Shown here: one piece after another, positions 43,049 to 51,477 of the stretch
Layout of the letters: every line of letters starts with the position of its first letter
Numbering within the stretch: position 1 is the first letter of the stretch
NCBI GenBank assembly: GCA_910585715.1
Contig: CAJUEX010000013.1
Coordinates: 10,642 to 74,641 of the forward strand
Direction: 5' to 3'
Length of the DNA stretch: 64,000 nt
Source: an uncultured Lachnospiraceae bacterium
GTDB lineage: Bacteria; Bacillota; Clostridia; Lachnospirales; Lachnospiraceae
Made by a program: the position numbers and the translations under genes
Notes under the pieces: model-generated
Told to the model about the DNA's origin: nothing
The model's database searches: none
What the model saw: only the letters and a program-made list of their open reading frames with translations

Positions 43049-43877
43049 AATTTTGAACCTCCTCAATAATATTATTTGGGGTGGATGCCCCTGCGGTAAT
43101 TCCCACCGAACAAGCGGGCCCAATCTGTTCCCTTTTTAAATCGCTCAGTGTCTGTATGAAATAAGTGTTCTCACATTCTTCCCTGCAAATCTCGTAAAGC
43201 TTGCGGGTATTGGAGCTGTGAGTACCGCCTATCACTATCATTACATCAACTTCCCTTGCAATTTCTCTTGCCTGGGTCTGCCTCTCCTCAGTTGCGTTAC
43301 ATATAGTATTCACAACAATACCATCATAACCTTTTTTCTCAAAAATTTCAACCAATTCTTGAAATTTATTGTAATTAAATGTCGTTTGGGAAACGATACA
43401 GGCTTTTTCGCCCTCTTTCAAGGTGAAATTCTCCATTTCTTCCCTTGTGGCAATGACCGTTGCGCTGCCTCCCACCCAGCCTGTAATTCCTTCTACCTCC
43501 GGATGGCGGGAGCTTCCGATAATGATAATGTGCCTTCCCTTCCCGCTTTCCTCCTCCACGATTTTATGAATCTTCTTTACAAAGGGACAGGTTGCATCAA
43601 TTAAGGAAAATCCCATTTTTTCAATTGCTTCGTAAACCTTTTTTTCCACTCCATGGGAACGAATGATAACAGTGCCCTTTTCCTGTTCCTTAAGCTCCTC
43701 TACATCATTCAGTACCCGGACACCTTTTTCCTCCAAATCCTTTACCACCTGGTCATTATGAATGATGGGGCCTAATGTATAAATATTTCCGCCCGCTTCA
43801 ATCTGTTTATAAACCTGGTCCACTGCCCGTTTCACTCCAAAACAAAAGCCTGCGGTTTTTGCAGTTTTTACTTCCAC
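43029..43877 (-). CDS. ispH: 4-Hydroxy-3-methylbut-2-enyl diphosphate reductase IspH
   Basis: Last enzyme of the MEP isoprenoid pathway, a [4Fe-4S] reductase. The 282 residues hold the three cluster cysteines: GFCFGVKRAVD (Cys12), DATCPFVKKIH (about Cys96) and NTICNATEERQ (about Cys194). HNDQVV, SHGVEK, GSSRHPEVEGI, GGTHSSNTRKLYEI and GITAGASTP complete the substrate pocket. Downstream it overlaps rpsA. The gap upstream to cmk (43878-44162) is occupied by a long structured hairpin. Confidence 0.96.
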   Translation of the reverse strand: MEVKTAKTAGFCFGVKRAVDQVYKQIEAGGNIYTLGPIIHNDQVVKDLEEKGVRVLNDVEELKEQEKGTVIIRSHGVEKKVYEAIEKMGFSLIDATCPFVKKIHKIVEEESGKGRHIIIIGSSRHPEVEGITGWVGGSATVIATREEMENFTLKEGEKACIVSQTTFNYNKFQELVEIFEKKGYDGIVVNTICNATEERQTQAREIAREVDVMIVIGGTHSSNTRKLYEICREECENTYFIQTLSDLKREQIGPACSVGITAGASTPNNIIEEVQNYVRINF

Positions 43878-44004
43878 ATTTTTTCCTCCTGCCCGGTTTT
43901 TTCCCGGCTTTTTTATAATAAATTAGTATGAACTTTCTGTATTTTTCTGCCGGATTCGTCCATATATGTGCATATGTTATGCACAAACGTTAATCCTGTA
44001 TCCA

Positions 44005-44163
44005 GTGTACTGTACCATTAACATTCAGGCAAATCTGCTTGTCTATTTGCCCGTCTGCTACGTTGGATTTTCTAGATGCAGACCCGCTACACCGTTGAAA
44101 ATCCACCTTGCATACGAACAAATATCCTGCGCAGATTTACCTGAAATCAATGGTACAGCACAC
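44005..44163. other. Long hairpin with possible internal pseudoknot between cmk and ispH
   Basis: Left arm 44005-44038 (GTGTACTGTACCATTAACAT and on) pairs with right arm 44131-44163 with few mismatches. Inside, GTCTGC (44053-44058) matches GCAGAC (44078-44083), and TGGATTTTC (44064-44072) matches GAAAATCCA (44097-44105). The four segments alternate in the order a-b-a'-b', the arrangement of an H-type pseudoknot. The right arm reaches the cmk stop codon. No coding ORF fits. It may be an RNA element, a processing site between two operon genes, or a mobile hairpin unrelated to the 17/41 kb family. Nothing was seen in 43920-44000. Confidence 0.65.
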
Positions 44164-44819
44164 TAGCGGCACATGGCAAGTATAGTCTCCACCACCTGGT
44201 CCACATCCATATCCGAGCTGTCTAATAAAACCGCATCTTCCGCCTGTCTGAGCGGAGACATTTCCCGGGTCATATCCCGCTTGTCCCTTTCAATGATATC
44301 CGCTTCTATCACATCCAAATCACAGCTTTCTCCCTTAGTTTTCAATTCCTCATATCTGCGCTTTGCCCGGACTCTTGAGCTGGCCGTCAGATACACCTTT
44401 ACATCTGCATCCGGCAACACGCATGTGCCGATATCCCTGCCATCCATGACTACCTGATTTGTTTTAGCTAACTTTTGCTGAAGCTCCACCAGCTTTATGC
44501 GCACATCCTTATTAACAGAGCTTGCCGAAGCCATGTTACCCACCTCTTCTGTTCTGAGATATGGATTTACATTTTCTCCGTTCAGCCATACTATCTGTTC
44601 TCCATTCTCATAGGATATGGTAATATCCGCCTCCCTGCATGCTTCACTGATTTTCTCTGTTTCGGAAGGCTTTATTCCCTTCTGTATGAGGTAAAAAGCC
44701 ATTGCCCGGTACATAGCCCCCGTATCCACATATATAAAGCCTTTTTCCTTTGCTATTCTTTTTGCAATAGTACTTTTTCCCGCTCCTGCCGGTCCGTCGA
44801 TGGCAATACTATAACTCAT
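44163..44819 (-). CDS. cmk: Cytidylate kinase
   Basis: Phosphorylates CMP and dCMP with ATP. The 218 residues include the P-loop GPAGAGKSTIAKRIA (about 8-22), VDTGAMYRAMAFYL, VVMDGRDIGTCVLPDADVKVYLTAS and the lid region RDKRDMTREMSPLRQAEDAVLLDSS. Length is as usual. It precedes ispH in the frequent cmk-ispH-rpsA order; the 44.0 kb hairpin lies directly after its stop. Confidence 0.96.
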   Translation of the reverse strand: MSYSIAIDGPAGAGKSTIAKRIAKEKGFIYVDTGAMYRAMAFYLIQKGIKPSETEKISEACREADITISYENGEQIVWLNGENVNPYLRTEEVGNMASASSVNKDVRIKLVELQQKLAKTNQVVMDGRDIGTCVLPDADVKVYLTASSRVRAKRRYEELKTKGESCDLDVIEADIIERDKRDMTREMSPLRQAEDAVLLDSSDMDVDQVVETILAMCR

Positions 44820-44935
44820 ATCCTGTTCTTCCTTTCTCCTGTTTCTACCTGATTCTTGCTTTTGAAGCTTTTTCTATCGCTCCCTGTCTGCCGTCTTATT
44901 TATTCTGTCATTTCCATTACCTTATCTTTATTCTT

Positions 44936-46219
44936 TCATTCTGCCATCGCCATGCCTGCTGCATATCCGGTAGACCATGCTATCTGAAGATTAAAGCCTC
45001 CGGTCACGGCATCTAAATCCAACAGTTCCCCGGCAAAATACAATCCCTTTACTTTTTTTGATTCCATAGTGGAAGGATTTACTTCCTTTATGGAAACCCC
45101 TCCCTGGGTAATAATAGCTTCTTCAAACCCTCTTGTGCCTGATATTGTCATAGTCATATGCTTTACCAGATTTAAAAAAGCCGTTCTTTCTTCTTTGGAA
45201 ATCTCATTGCATTTCTTATCCGGAGCAATCGGGGACAATTGAACCATCACCGGAACCAGCTTTGCCGGGAAAAGACTTCCGAGAATATTTTTAAACTGCT
45301 TGTTATGGTTTGCTTCAAACTCCCTGAGCAGCCGGCTGTCCAGCTGCTTTTCAGAAAGAGCCGGCTTTAAATCCAGCATAAGAACCGCCGGTTCTTCCAG
45401 CTTTTTAGTCAGATAGCTGCTTGCCGTAAGCATCAAAGGACCGCTGACTCCAAAATGGGTAAACAGCATTTCTCCAAACCCTTCATAAAGCATCTTTTTC
45501 CCCTGCTTTATTTTTACAGATACATTTTTTAATGACAGCCCCTGAAGCTTCCGGCACCAGCTTTCCTCTACAACAAAAGGCACTAATGCCGGATAAAGTC
45601 TGGTCACTTTATGCCCTGCTTTCTTTGCCATGCCATGTCCGTCGCCGGTGGAACCGGTGGATGGATAGGAAACCCCTCCGGTTGCAAGCAGTACCATGTC
45701 TGCTTCTATTATGGTTCCGTCCTCTAACAGCACTCCTTTGACCGCAGGCTTTTGGTCCTTTGAAGCGCAGGACTCCTCTCCTGCCTCAGACAAAAAACCT
45801 TCTTCAAAAAAGAGCAGTTCCTTTACCTTTGTATTCAGCCGTACTTCCACCCCCAGCCTTCTAAGCTCATACTGCAATGCCCGTATAATATCCGAAGAAT
45901 GGTCTGATACAGGAAATACCCGACTTCCCCTTTCTATCTTTAAAGGAACTCCTAATTCCTCAAAAAAGCTCATTACCATACGGTTGTCAAATCCATAAAA
46001 GCTGCTGTACATAAACTTTTCATTGGTAACCATATTGGCAAATAACTCTTCCACCTGACAGGCATTTGTTACGTTGCATCTGCCTTTTCCGGTAATAAAA
46101 AGCTTTTTCCCCAATTTTTCATTTTGCTCTATAAGCGTTACCCTGCTGCCTGCCCTTGCTGCAAAAATGCCTGCAATCATTCCAGCCGGGCCGCCGCCTG
46201 CAATACAAATCTTATTCAT
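44936..46219 (-). CDS. HI0933/YhiN-type flavoprotein
   Basis: FAD-binding protein of the HI0933 family, 427 residues. The dinucleotide fold is GGGPAGMIAGIFAARAG (about 8-24), with GKKLFITGKGRCNVTN (about 40-55) diagnostic of the family. GGVSYPSTGSTGDGHGMAKKAGH and the C-terminal LYFAGELLDLDAVTGGFNLQIAWSTGYAAG bind FAD. The physiological reaction is unknown, though it is often next to cmk in Clostridia as here. Its start overlaps the RpiR gene by eight bases. Confidence 0.9.
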   Translation of the reverse strand: MNKICIAGGGPAGMIAGIFAARAGSRVTLIEQNEKLGKKLFITGKGRCNVTNACQVEELFANMVTNEKFMYSSFYGFDNRMVMSFFEELGVPLKIERGSRVFPVSDHSSDIIRALQYELRRLGVEVRLNTKVKELLFFEEGFLSEAGEESCASKDQKPAVKGVLLEDGTIIEADMVLLATGGVSYPSTGSTGDGHGMAKKAGHKVTRLYPALVPFVVEESWCRKLQGLSLKNVSVKIKQGKKMLYEGFGEMLFTHFGVSGPLMLTASSYLTKKLEEPAVLMLDLKPALSEKQLDSRLLREFEANHNKQFKNILGSLFPAKLVPVMVQLSPIAPDKKCNEISKEERTAFLNLVKHMTMTISGTRGFEEAIITQGGVSIKEVNPSTMESKKVKGLYFAGELLDLDAVTGGFNLQIAWSTGYAAGMAMAE

Positions 46220-47144
46220 TCTTTTTTTCTTCCTTCATTAGAGGATAATTCAGCATAGGCTCTTCATCAATAAAATTAATCTCATCGTTTAAGTATACCT
46301 GATAGTTAGCCCAGGCTTCCTCCAAAGCCTCCAGATTCGTCTTTACATCCTGAGGGCATTTTAAACAAAGAGCCACTACCAAAGCATTAATCACACTAAG
46401 GGGCGCTACAAGAGAATCCACAATGGAAACCATATCGCTTCTTGCTAACAGATTACAGGAAGAATACAGATTCATGGGTGAATGAACCGTATCTGTTATG
46501 GTAATGACTTTTGCATTTCTGTCTCTTGCAAATTCCATTGCTTTTAAAGTCCTCATGGAATATCTTGGAAAGCTTATACCAATAACTACATCCTCTTCAT
46601 TTACGCGAATCATCTGTTCAAAAGTCTCACTGACTGAGGTTGTCCTGATCAGACATACATCTCCCCGAATCATAGTCAGATAAAAGCTTAAAAAATCAGC
46701 TAAAGGCTCGCAGCTTCTGATTCCTACAATATAGACATGCTTTGCTGCCAATATAGTGTCCACTGCCGTCTCAAAAGCAATGGGGTCTAAATTTTCTATA
46801 GTATCGGCAATTTTGTTCATGTCAGACGTCAATACGGAGGTCAGTATTTCTGACTGGGTGCTCCTGCCATACTTGGCATCTATTCTCTGTACCGAATTCA
46901 ACTTATTCTTTACCCAGTCCTCCAGCGCCTTTTGGAATTCCGGATATCCGTCATAACCGATTCCCGAAGCAAAACGCACTACTGTTGACTCACTGATGCC
47001 AAGAGTCTCTCCAAGCTTTGCTGCCGTCATAAAAACCGCCTGGTCATAATGATCCGTAATATAAGCGGCAATCGCTTTATGACTTTTGCTCATAGTGCTG
47101 AATTTTTCGTTGATTCTGGTAATAATGTCATTCTGATTGTCCAT
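46212..47144 (-). CDS. MurR/RpiR family transcriptional regulator
   Basis: Sugar-phosphate-responsive regulator, 310 residues. The N-terminal HTH_6 (about 1-75) includes MSKSHKAIAAYI and LGISESTVVRFASGIGYDGYPEFQKAL. The SIS domain (about 125-265) shows VYIVGIRSCEPLADFLSFYL and GISFPRYSMRTLKAMEFA, where a phosphosugar would bind. It normally controls amino-sugar genes, but none are near. The stop overlaps the HI0933-type gene, so it may be co-transcribed with the cmk group. Confidence 0.9.
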   Translation of the reverse strand: MDNQNDIITRINEKFSTMSKSHKAIAAYITDHYDQAVFMTAAKLGETLGISESTVVRFASGIGYDGYPEFQKALEDWVKNKLNSVQRIDAKYGRSTQSEILTSVLTSDMNKIADTIENLDPIAFETAVDTILAAKHVYIVGIRSCEPLADFLSFYLTMIRGDVCLIRTTSVSETFEQMIRVNEEDVVIGISFPRYSMRTLKAMEFARDRNAKVITITDTVHSPMNLYSSCNLLARSDMVSIVDSLVAPLSVINALVVALCLKCPQDVKTNLEALEEAWANYQVYLNDEINFIDEEPMLNYPLMKEEKKNE

Positions 47145-47156
47145 TTTATCCCCCCG

Positions 47157-47729
47157 TTATGACTGAAAATATGCCTGATAAGAAGCCTTTAGCAAATCCA
47201 TTGTCTCTGCTTCTTCCAAATCATAATCACCTGTAACTACCATGCAGGCAGCTCCATGAATGAAAATCCACATTTTCATAAACAGTTCACTGGGATTTTG
47301 AGCCCCGGCGGTTTTTGCCTTGTTGATTTCTTTTACCAAAGCTCCTTCCCTGCCGTTTAACAGCTCATACAGACTTTTGCCATATCTGTTTTTAGACAAA
47401 AACAGCACTTCAAACAAATGAGGCTCCACCTGGGCAAATTTAATATAGGCAAGTCCCAGATTGATAAAAGGAGTATCGTCCATTTTGGGGAAGCCTTTAT
47501 AAAATTCCGAGAAATATCGAATCACTTCATCATAAACCTGAGAATAAAGTTCATCCATATTTTTATACACCCGGAAGATTGGCTGGGTGGAACATCCGAT
47601 TTTTCCTGCCAGCCTTCTGGCCGTCAGCATTCCATGCCCCTCTTCCTTTGTAAGCTCAAAGGCCGCTTTAATGATATCTGCTCTTGTGGTTGTTTCTTTT
47701 CTTGCCATATTCTGCTTTGCCCTTTCCAT
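47157..47729 (-). CDS. TetR family transcriptional regulator
   Basis: Repressor-like protein. I start it at MERAKQNMARKETTT (190 residues); MARKETTT seven codons later is also possible, and a longer ATG would run into the operator. The HTH (about 12-58) reads TRADIIKAAFELTKEEGHGMLTARRLAGKIGCSTQPIFRVYKNMDELY, close to the WHG/TetR_C type seen in gut Firmicutes. The C-terminal half has no recognised ligand motif. A consensus promoter with an overlapping palindrome is immediately upstream, suggesting autoregulation. The target operon is not evident. Confidence 0.88.
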   Translation of the reverse strand: MERAKQNMARKETTTRADIIKAAFELTKEEGHGMLTARRLAGKIGCSTQPIFRVYKNMDELYSQVYDEVIRYFSEFYKGFPKMDDTPFINLGLAYIKFAQVEPHLFEVLFLSKNRYGKSLYELLNGREGALVKEINKAKTAGAQNPSELFMKMWIFIHGAACMVVTGDYDLEEAETMDLLKASYQAYFQS

Positions 47730-47796
47730 GGTTCTTCTTTGTCCTGCTGTACTATTAGCATTTCGGGACAATATGATGTTATTTTCAGGTACAAAA

Positions 47797-47851
47797 ATAA
47801 CATATGTTATCACACATACTTTATTTTAGTATAAAATAAATATTATGTCAA
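47797..47851 (-). promoter_or_regulatory. TetR-gene promoter with palindromic operator
   Basis: Minus strand: TTGACA (47846-47851), 17 bases, TAAAAT (47823-47828). A perfect 14-bp palindrome ATAACATATGTTAT (47797-47810) begins 12 bases past the -10, over the start region. A second inverted repeat links ATGTTATTTT with AAAAATAACAT further down (about 47776-47803). Location and symmetry fit TetR autorepression. Confidence 0.8.
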
Positions 47852-47906
47852 CTGTTTTTTTCTGTGTAACCTAACAGCAAAAATGCAAAAAAAAAGCGCT
47901 TTATAA

Positions 47907-47940
47907 AAGGAGTATCACAGAATAATTTGTGATACTCCTT
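47907..47940 (-). terminator. Terminator after DUF6273 paralogue 5
   Basis: Minus strand: AAGGAGTATCACA, eight-base loop, TGTGATACTCCTT, a perfect 13-bp stem. It starts 11 bases after the stop. A run of T follows about 15 bases later. Confidence 0.85.
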
Positions 47941-47950
47941 CCTTGGTCAC

Positions 47951-49843
47951 CTATTTAATTTTAATCTTCACCTTCGCCTTTTTATTACTTCCATCTGTAG
48001 AAGTTGCTGTAATGGTAACCGTTTTTCCTTTTCCTGCTTTCTTTGCTGTTACCTTTCCTTTCTTATTTACGGTAGCATATTTGGTATTGGAGCTTTGCCA
48101 TTTCAATGTCTTATTCACGCTCTTTCCGGTAGTCTTCACCGTCGCCTTGATGCTCATGCTCTTTCCTGCTTTTAAGGACTTTGCAGAAGCCTTCAGCTTA
48201 ATGCTCTTTACCGCATGCTTCATGATTTTTATTTTTATGGAAGCCTTCTTGCCGCTTCCATCCTTTGCCTCTGCCGTGATAGTTACGGACTTGCCGGCTC
48301 CTGCTTTTTTCAGAGTGACTTTTCCGTTTTTGTCTACAGTCGCATATTTTTCGTTGCTGGTCTTCCATGTCACTGCTTTGTTAGAAGCGTTTTCCGGAGT
48401 TACGTCTAAAGTGAGTTTCACTTTCTTTCCTGCGGCAAGCTTCTTGGACGGAGCATGGATTTCTATACCCTGTACTCCTTTAACCTCTTCCTTGCTGTTT
48501 TCTTGAATCTTATAAGAGAATTGTGCCACCCCGCTAGCTTTATAGCCCTCACATACAGCAATTGCCTTAATTGTTACATCATGTTCAAGAATAATTGCTC
48601 CTGCATAAACCATACTGTCTGTAGTAGGTTCTGTTCCATCAATTGTATAGTATATGTTAGCTCCGCTAGTTGCACAAGTTAAAAAAAGTTTTGTATTTTT
48701 TACCACACTGCTTCCTGAAGGAATTGTAGCTTCAGGCCTAGCTGCTTCTTTTTTGTCAGTATCATCCTCTGCTAAAGACCAGCTATCGTATATTTGATTT
48801 ATGTTCAAAACCGGACATACTCCAAGTTCACCGGCTTCAACAAAAGTTCCCCCGTATGCTACATACCCATTTTTGTCCACAAAAGCAGCATAATCGCTAT
48901 GAGCGCCGGAAGAACGCAACCACCACATTTCATTACTATCAAATCCCATACGCGCACCTCTGGCACAGGCATAATCAGTATTTTTTATTATCCGACTCAG
49001 GGAATAAGTATTGAAATTGCTGCAAAATCCATATCTATCATTAACTATCTCATGCAAGGATAACATATAAACCTTATCATAAGTAGCATATCCACCTTCC
49101 GTCTCATAACGGGGGTTATCTTCATTTGCTATTCTTTTTTCTACAATTGCTTTTTTTTCGTTATCGCTAAAAGCTGTATCATAAAAACTGCCATTCAGCC
49201 AACTTCTAATCGTACTGGATTCCCATGTAACATCTGCATGATTATTATTATATTGTTGATTGTCCAATGCTTTATCTGCTACCACAAGCAACTGATAGCC
49301 ATCATTATTTAACACTTTCCATCGAATTTTCTCCCATTTAAAATAGCGATAAGGCTTATCCCCGAAATATGCATAATTATATACATCCTCGTTGCTAATC
49401 CTCCGATATTTTGCACCATCTATCCATACATCTATGCCATTTTCCGCTGGCTTTCCATTTGTACTAATAGCCTCATCAATACGTGCTGTCATAGTGCTAT
49501 CCGTCACTTCTTGCTGTGGATAGCTCCCAAAATATATATAACTGAATTTCGTATAATCTGTACCATCATCTAATTTTGTGCAGTGATGAATCGGATTAGC
49601 AGGTTTTCCTATTCCTGTACGCAAATCATTCTCACTTACATTATTTACTGAAAGCCCTTCCTGCGGCTGGCTGTTGATATCTTCATCCCCATTATCACTT
49701 TGTTCCAGATTTCCCATTACTTCATTTTCACTAATGGTATTTGCAAATACAATAACATCTTGAACGTTAAAAAAAATTATTGCCACTAACAGCATTGATA
49801 AAGCTTTCCTCACATTTTTCTTATTATTACCCTGTTCCTTCAT
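47951..49843 (-). CDS. Secreted DUF6273/Ig-like protein (paralogue 5, separate locus)
   Basis: Predicted extracellular protein of 630 residues, 16 kb from the cluster. Signal peptide: KALSMLLVAIIFFNVQDVIVFA. DUF6273 spans about 85-355 with YIYFGSYPQQEVTD (Gln in place of Ser), WIDGAKYRRISNED and YFKWEKIRWKVLNNDGYQLLV. A chitobiase-like repeat (IYYTIDGTEPTT, about 385-455) and two Big_2 repeats (KLAAGKKVKLTLDV, LKAGKSMSIKATV) follow. It has its own TTGACA/TATTAT promoter, and the palindrome of regions A and B is absent, so its control differs from the cluster. Confidence 0.88.
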   Translation of the reverse strand: MKEQGNNKKNVRKALSMLLVAIIFFNVQDVIVFANTISENEVMGNLEQSDNGDEDINSQPQEGLSVNNVSENDLRTGIGKPANPIHHCTKLDDGTDYTKFSYIYFGSYPQQEVTDSTMTARIDEAISTNGKPAENGIDVWIDGAKYRRISNEDVYNYAYFGDKPYRYFKWEKIRWKVLNNDGYQLLVVADKALDNQQYNNNHADVTWESSTIRSWLNGSFYDTAFSDNEKKAIVEKRIANEDNPRYETEGGYATYDKVYMLSLHEIVNDRYGFCSNFNTYSLSRIIKNTDYACARGARMGFDSNEMWWLRSSGAHSDYAAFVDKNGYVAYGGTFVEAGELGVCPVLNINQIYDSWSLAEDDTDKKEAARPEATIPSGSSVVKNTKLFLTCATSGANIYYTIDGTEPTTDSMVYAGAIILEHDVTIKAIAVCEGYKASGVAQFSYKIQENSKEEVKGVQGIEIHAPSKKLAAGKKVKLTLDVTPENASNKAVTWKTSNEKYATVDKNGKVTLKKAGAGKSVTITAEAKDGSGKKASIKIKIMKHAVKSIKLKASAKSLKAGKSMSIKATVKTTGKSVNKTLKWQSSNTKYATVNKKGKVTAKKAGKGKTVTITATSTDGSNKKAKVKIKIK

Positions 49844-49913
49844 ACTTCAATTTCTCCTTTTTTACATAATTTCTATTTTTTTAATAGATATCCTTTCTTT
49901 TTTCACTAGCCTT

Positions 49914-49942
49914 ATAATATTATTTTATTATTATTTTGTCAA
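49914..49942 (-). promoter_or_regulatory. Promoter of DUF6273 paralogue 5
   Basis: Minus strand: TTGACA, 17-base spacer, TATTAT, 70 bases before the ATG, in an A/T-rich region. Confidence 0.85.
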
Positions 49943-50005
49943 CTATTCTAATGATTTTTAGTTTTTAAATAAAACAGATAAAAAATGTGCATTCAAAAAA
50001 AATAA

Positions 50006-50055
50006 AAGTCTTTTCAAAATCTGTCATATACACGACAAGATACATGAAAAGACTT
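50006..50055 (-). terminator. Candidate terminator after the thioesterase gene
   Basis: Minus strand: AAGTCTTTTCA ... TGAAAAGACTT with a 28-base loop, then TTTTATTTTTTTT. The loop is long but the 11-bp stem and T run are clear. Confidence 0.7.
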
Positions 50056-50101
50056 CTACTTATATTACTTTTAACACACTTCATAATTTACTCCCATGAA
50101 G

Positions 50102-50560
50102 CTACCCCTGTTCCACATACTCCGCCAACACCCGATGCATCCCGGGATATTCCTTCTTCATCCGCACCGGCACCATATCCCTGTTCACAAATCCATGCTC
50201 CGACTCTCCAACCGCATGAACCACACCATTATCCTTCCCAATAATCTCATAAGAAACCCGGAACCGGACACCATTAAAATAAGTAATCTTCAAATATATG
50301 CAAACCCTGTCTCCATACCGGATTGCACTCTTATACTTACATGTTACCCCCAGCACCGGAATCAGGATACCCGTCTCTTCAATCTTATCATAGGGCAGTC
50401 CAATCTGCTCCAAAAAATCGCTCCTTGCCTCCTCAAACCACCTGATATAATTGGAATGATGGACAATTCCCATCTGGTCCGTTTCATAATAATGAACCCC
50501 TCTTTCATAAGGTCTTATTTCCTTTTTGACTGTTTCAGTCACTCCATCTCTTTCCATCAT
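50102..50560 (-). CDS. YbgC/4-hydroxybenzoyl-CoA-thioesterase-like protein
   Basis: Hotdog-fold acyl-CoA thioesterase, about 152 residues from MMERDGVTETV (GGAGG about 9 bases upstream; the longer frame is less likely). The catalytic segment is VHYYETDQMGIVHHSNYIRWFEEARSDFL, with the Asp typical of the YbgC group, and YGDRVCIYLKITYFNGVRFRVSYEI forms the central strands. Substrate is unknown, probably a short acyl-CoA. It has a terminator of its own; the gene upstream ends 49 bases away. Confidence 0.9.
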   Translation of the reverse strand: MMERDGVTETVKKEIRPYERGVHYYETDQMGIVHHSNYIRWFEEARSDFLEQIGLPYDKIEETGILIPVLGVTCKYKSAIRYGDRVCIYLKITYFNGVRFRVSYEIIGKDNGVVHAVGESEHGFVNRDMVPVRMKKEYPGMHRVLAEYVEQG

Positions 50561-50608
50561 CCTGCTTCCTCCATGCCATTCATTCTTCATTATCTTCATA
50601 AATACAAA

Positions 50609-51055
50609 TTATATATGCGCCTCAATATTACGAACATCAGTACCCAAACTGCTTTTAACGACCTCTATCACGTTGTCTTTCTCAAACTGCTCCGGATTAC
50701 TTATACAAATCTGACAACAGGCAAATCCACAAGGAAACTCATAATTCAAATCATTCAGTGAAACAATCCTTTTACAACATGGCATTTCTGCTTCCAAAGA
50801 CATGAACTCTTCTTCGCCGGCTTTTCCCATGGCTCCTCCCCACCAGTCAAAATCAAGCTCTGCGCCGCATTGGGGACAGGAAATTTTTTCGAGATTTGCC
50901 CCGCAATCAACAAAAACCGGCGTTTCAGCGGACGTCATTTCACTATCATCACAGTCTATCTGCCTTTCAAGAAAAGCCTTCACCGATTGGAGCGCTGACA
51001 CTGAACCTTTATAAAACGGGTTTTTGGGTATTATTTTCACAATATGCTCCGACAT
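50609..51055 (-). CDS. Hypothetical cysteine-rich protein
   Basis: Function unknown; 148 residues from MSEHIVKIIPKNPFY (GGAGG about 7 bases before the ATG; a 222-residue frame lacks a site). The middle has a CPQCGAELDFDWW zinc-ribbon-like knuckle (about 76-88), then PCCKRIVSLNDLNYEFPCGFACCQICISNPE (about 103-133) with further cysteines, suggesting one or two metal sites. The C-terminus EVVKSSLGTDVRNIEAHI is helical. Similar proteins occur widely and are annotated as hypothetical. The next gene upstream is not close. Confidence 0.75.
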   Translation of the reverse strand: MSEHIVKIIPKNPFYKGSVSALQSVKAFLERQIDCDDSEMTSAETPVFVDCGANLEKISCPQCGAELDFDWWGGAMGKAGEEEFMSLEAEMPCCKRIVSLNDLNYEFPCGFACCQICISNPEQFEKDNVIEVVKSSLGTDVRNIEAHI

Positions 51056-51477
51056 ACATTCCCCTCCTCTGGCTGCCTCGTGATTTGTTGATACATATTT
51101 TTCCTGAAAATTAAGTATATCACATTCCCGCTGACAGTCCAACCCACCTTGAAAACAAACCATTCTCAAGCATGAAAAACCAGATATAAAAACCGTATAT
51201 GAAAACCTGCATATAAAATCCCCATATAAAAAGCCATAGCAGTTCAAACATCCTCTTTCCCTGCGGCTGGATGACAAACTTTTCTTTCAACATCGCTACC
51301 CTCCCGCCCCGATAAAAACACAGCAGTTCCAAACTCGCCTTCAGAGATGTATTGTCAAGTGTGTTTGTAGACTTTTTCACAAATTTAGTTAATACAACAC
51401 AAAAAATATGTATCCTATCACTTCGTCATGATACACTTTTTTGTATGGCAATCCGTCTTTATTCCATTTATACAAGA
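51056..51477. other. Intergenic stretch, no confident gene
   Basis: One minus-strand ORF of 86 codons (51120-51380) is open here, with a hydrophobic C-terminal half (FELLWLFIWGFYMQVFIYGF). It has no good ribosome-binding site at its first ATG, and much of its sequence arises from a short repeat of ATATAAAAN-CC type (51180-51235). I do not count it as a gene. It may be the remains of a membrane-protein gene. Confidence 0.5.

Noticed and set aside
48000..48450. Nucleotide repeat near the end of the DUF6273 genes
   Set aside because: The similarity is that of the two encoded Big_2 protein repeats, not an independent DNA repeat.
51120..51380. 86-codon minus-strand ORF with a hydrophobic half
   Set aside because: No ribosome-binding site at the first ATG, and part of it is a short A/T repeat; kept only as a note in the intergenic entry.
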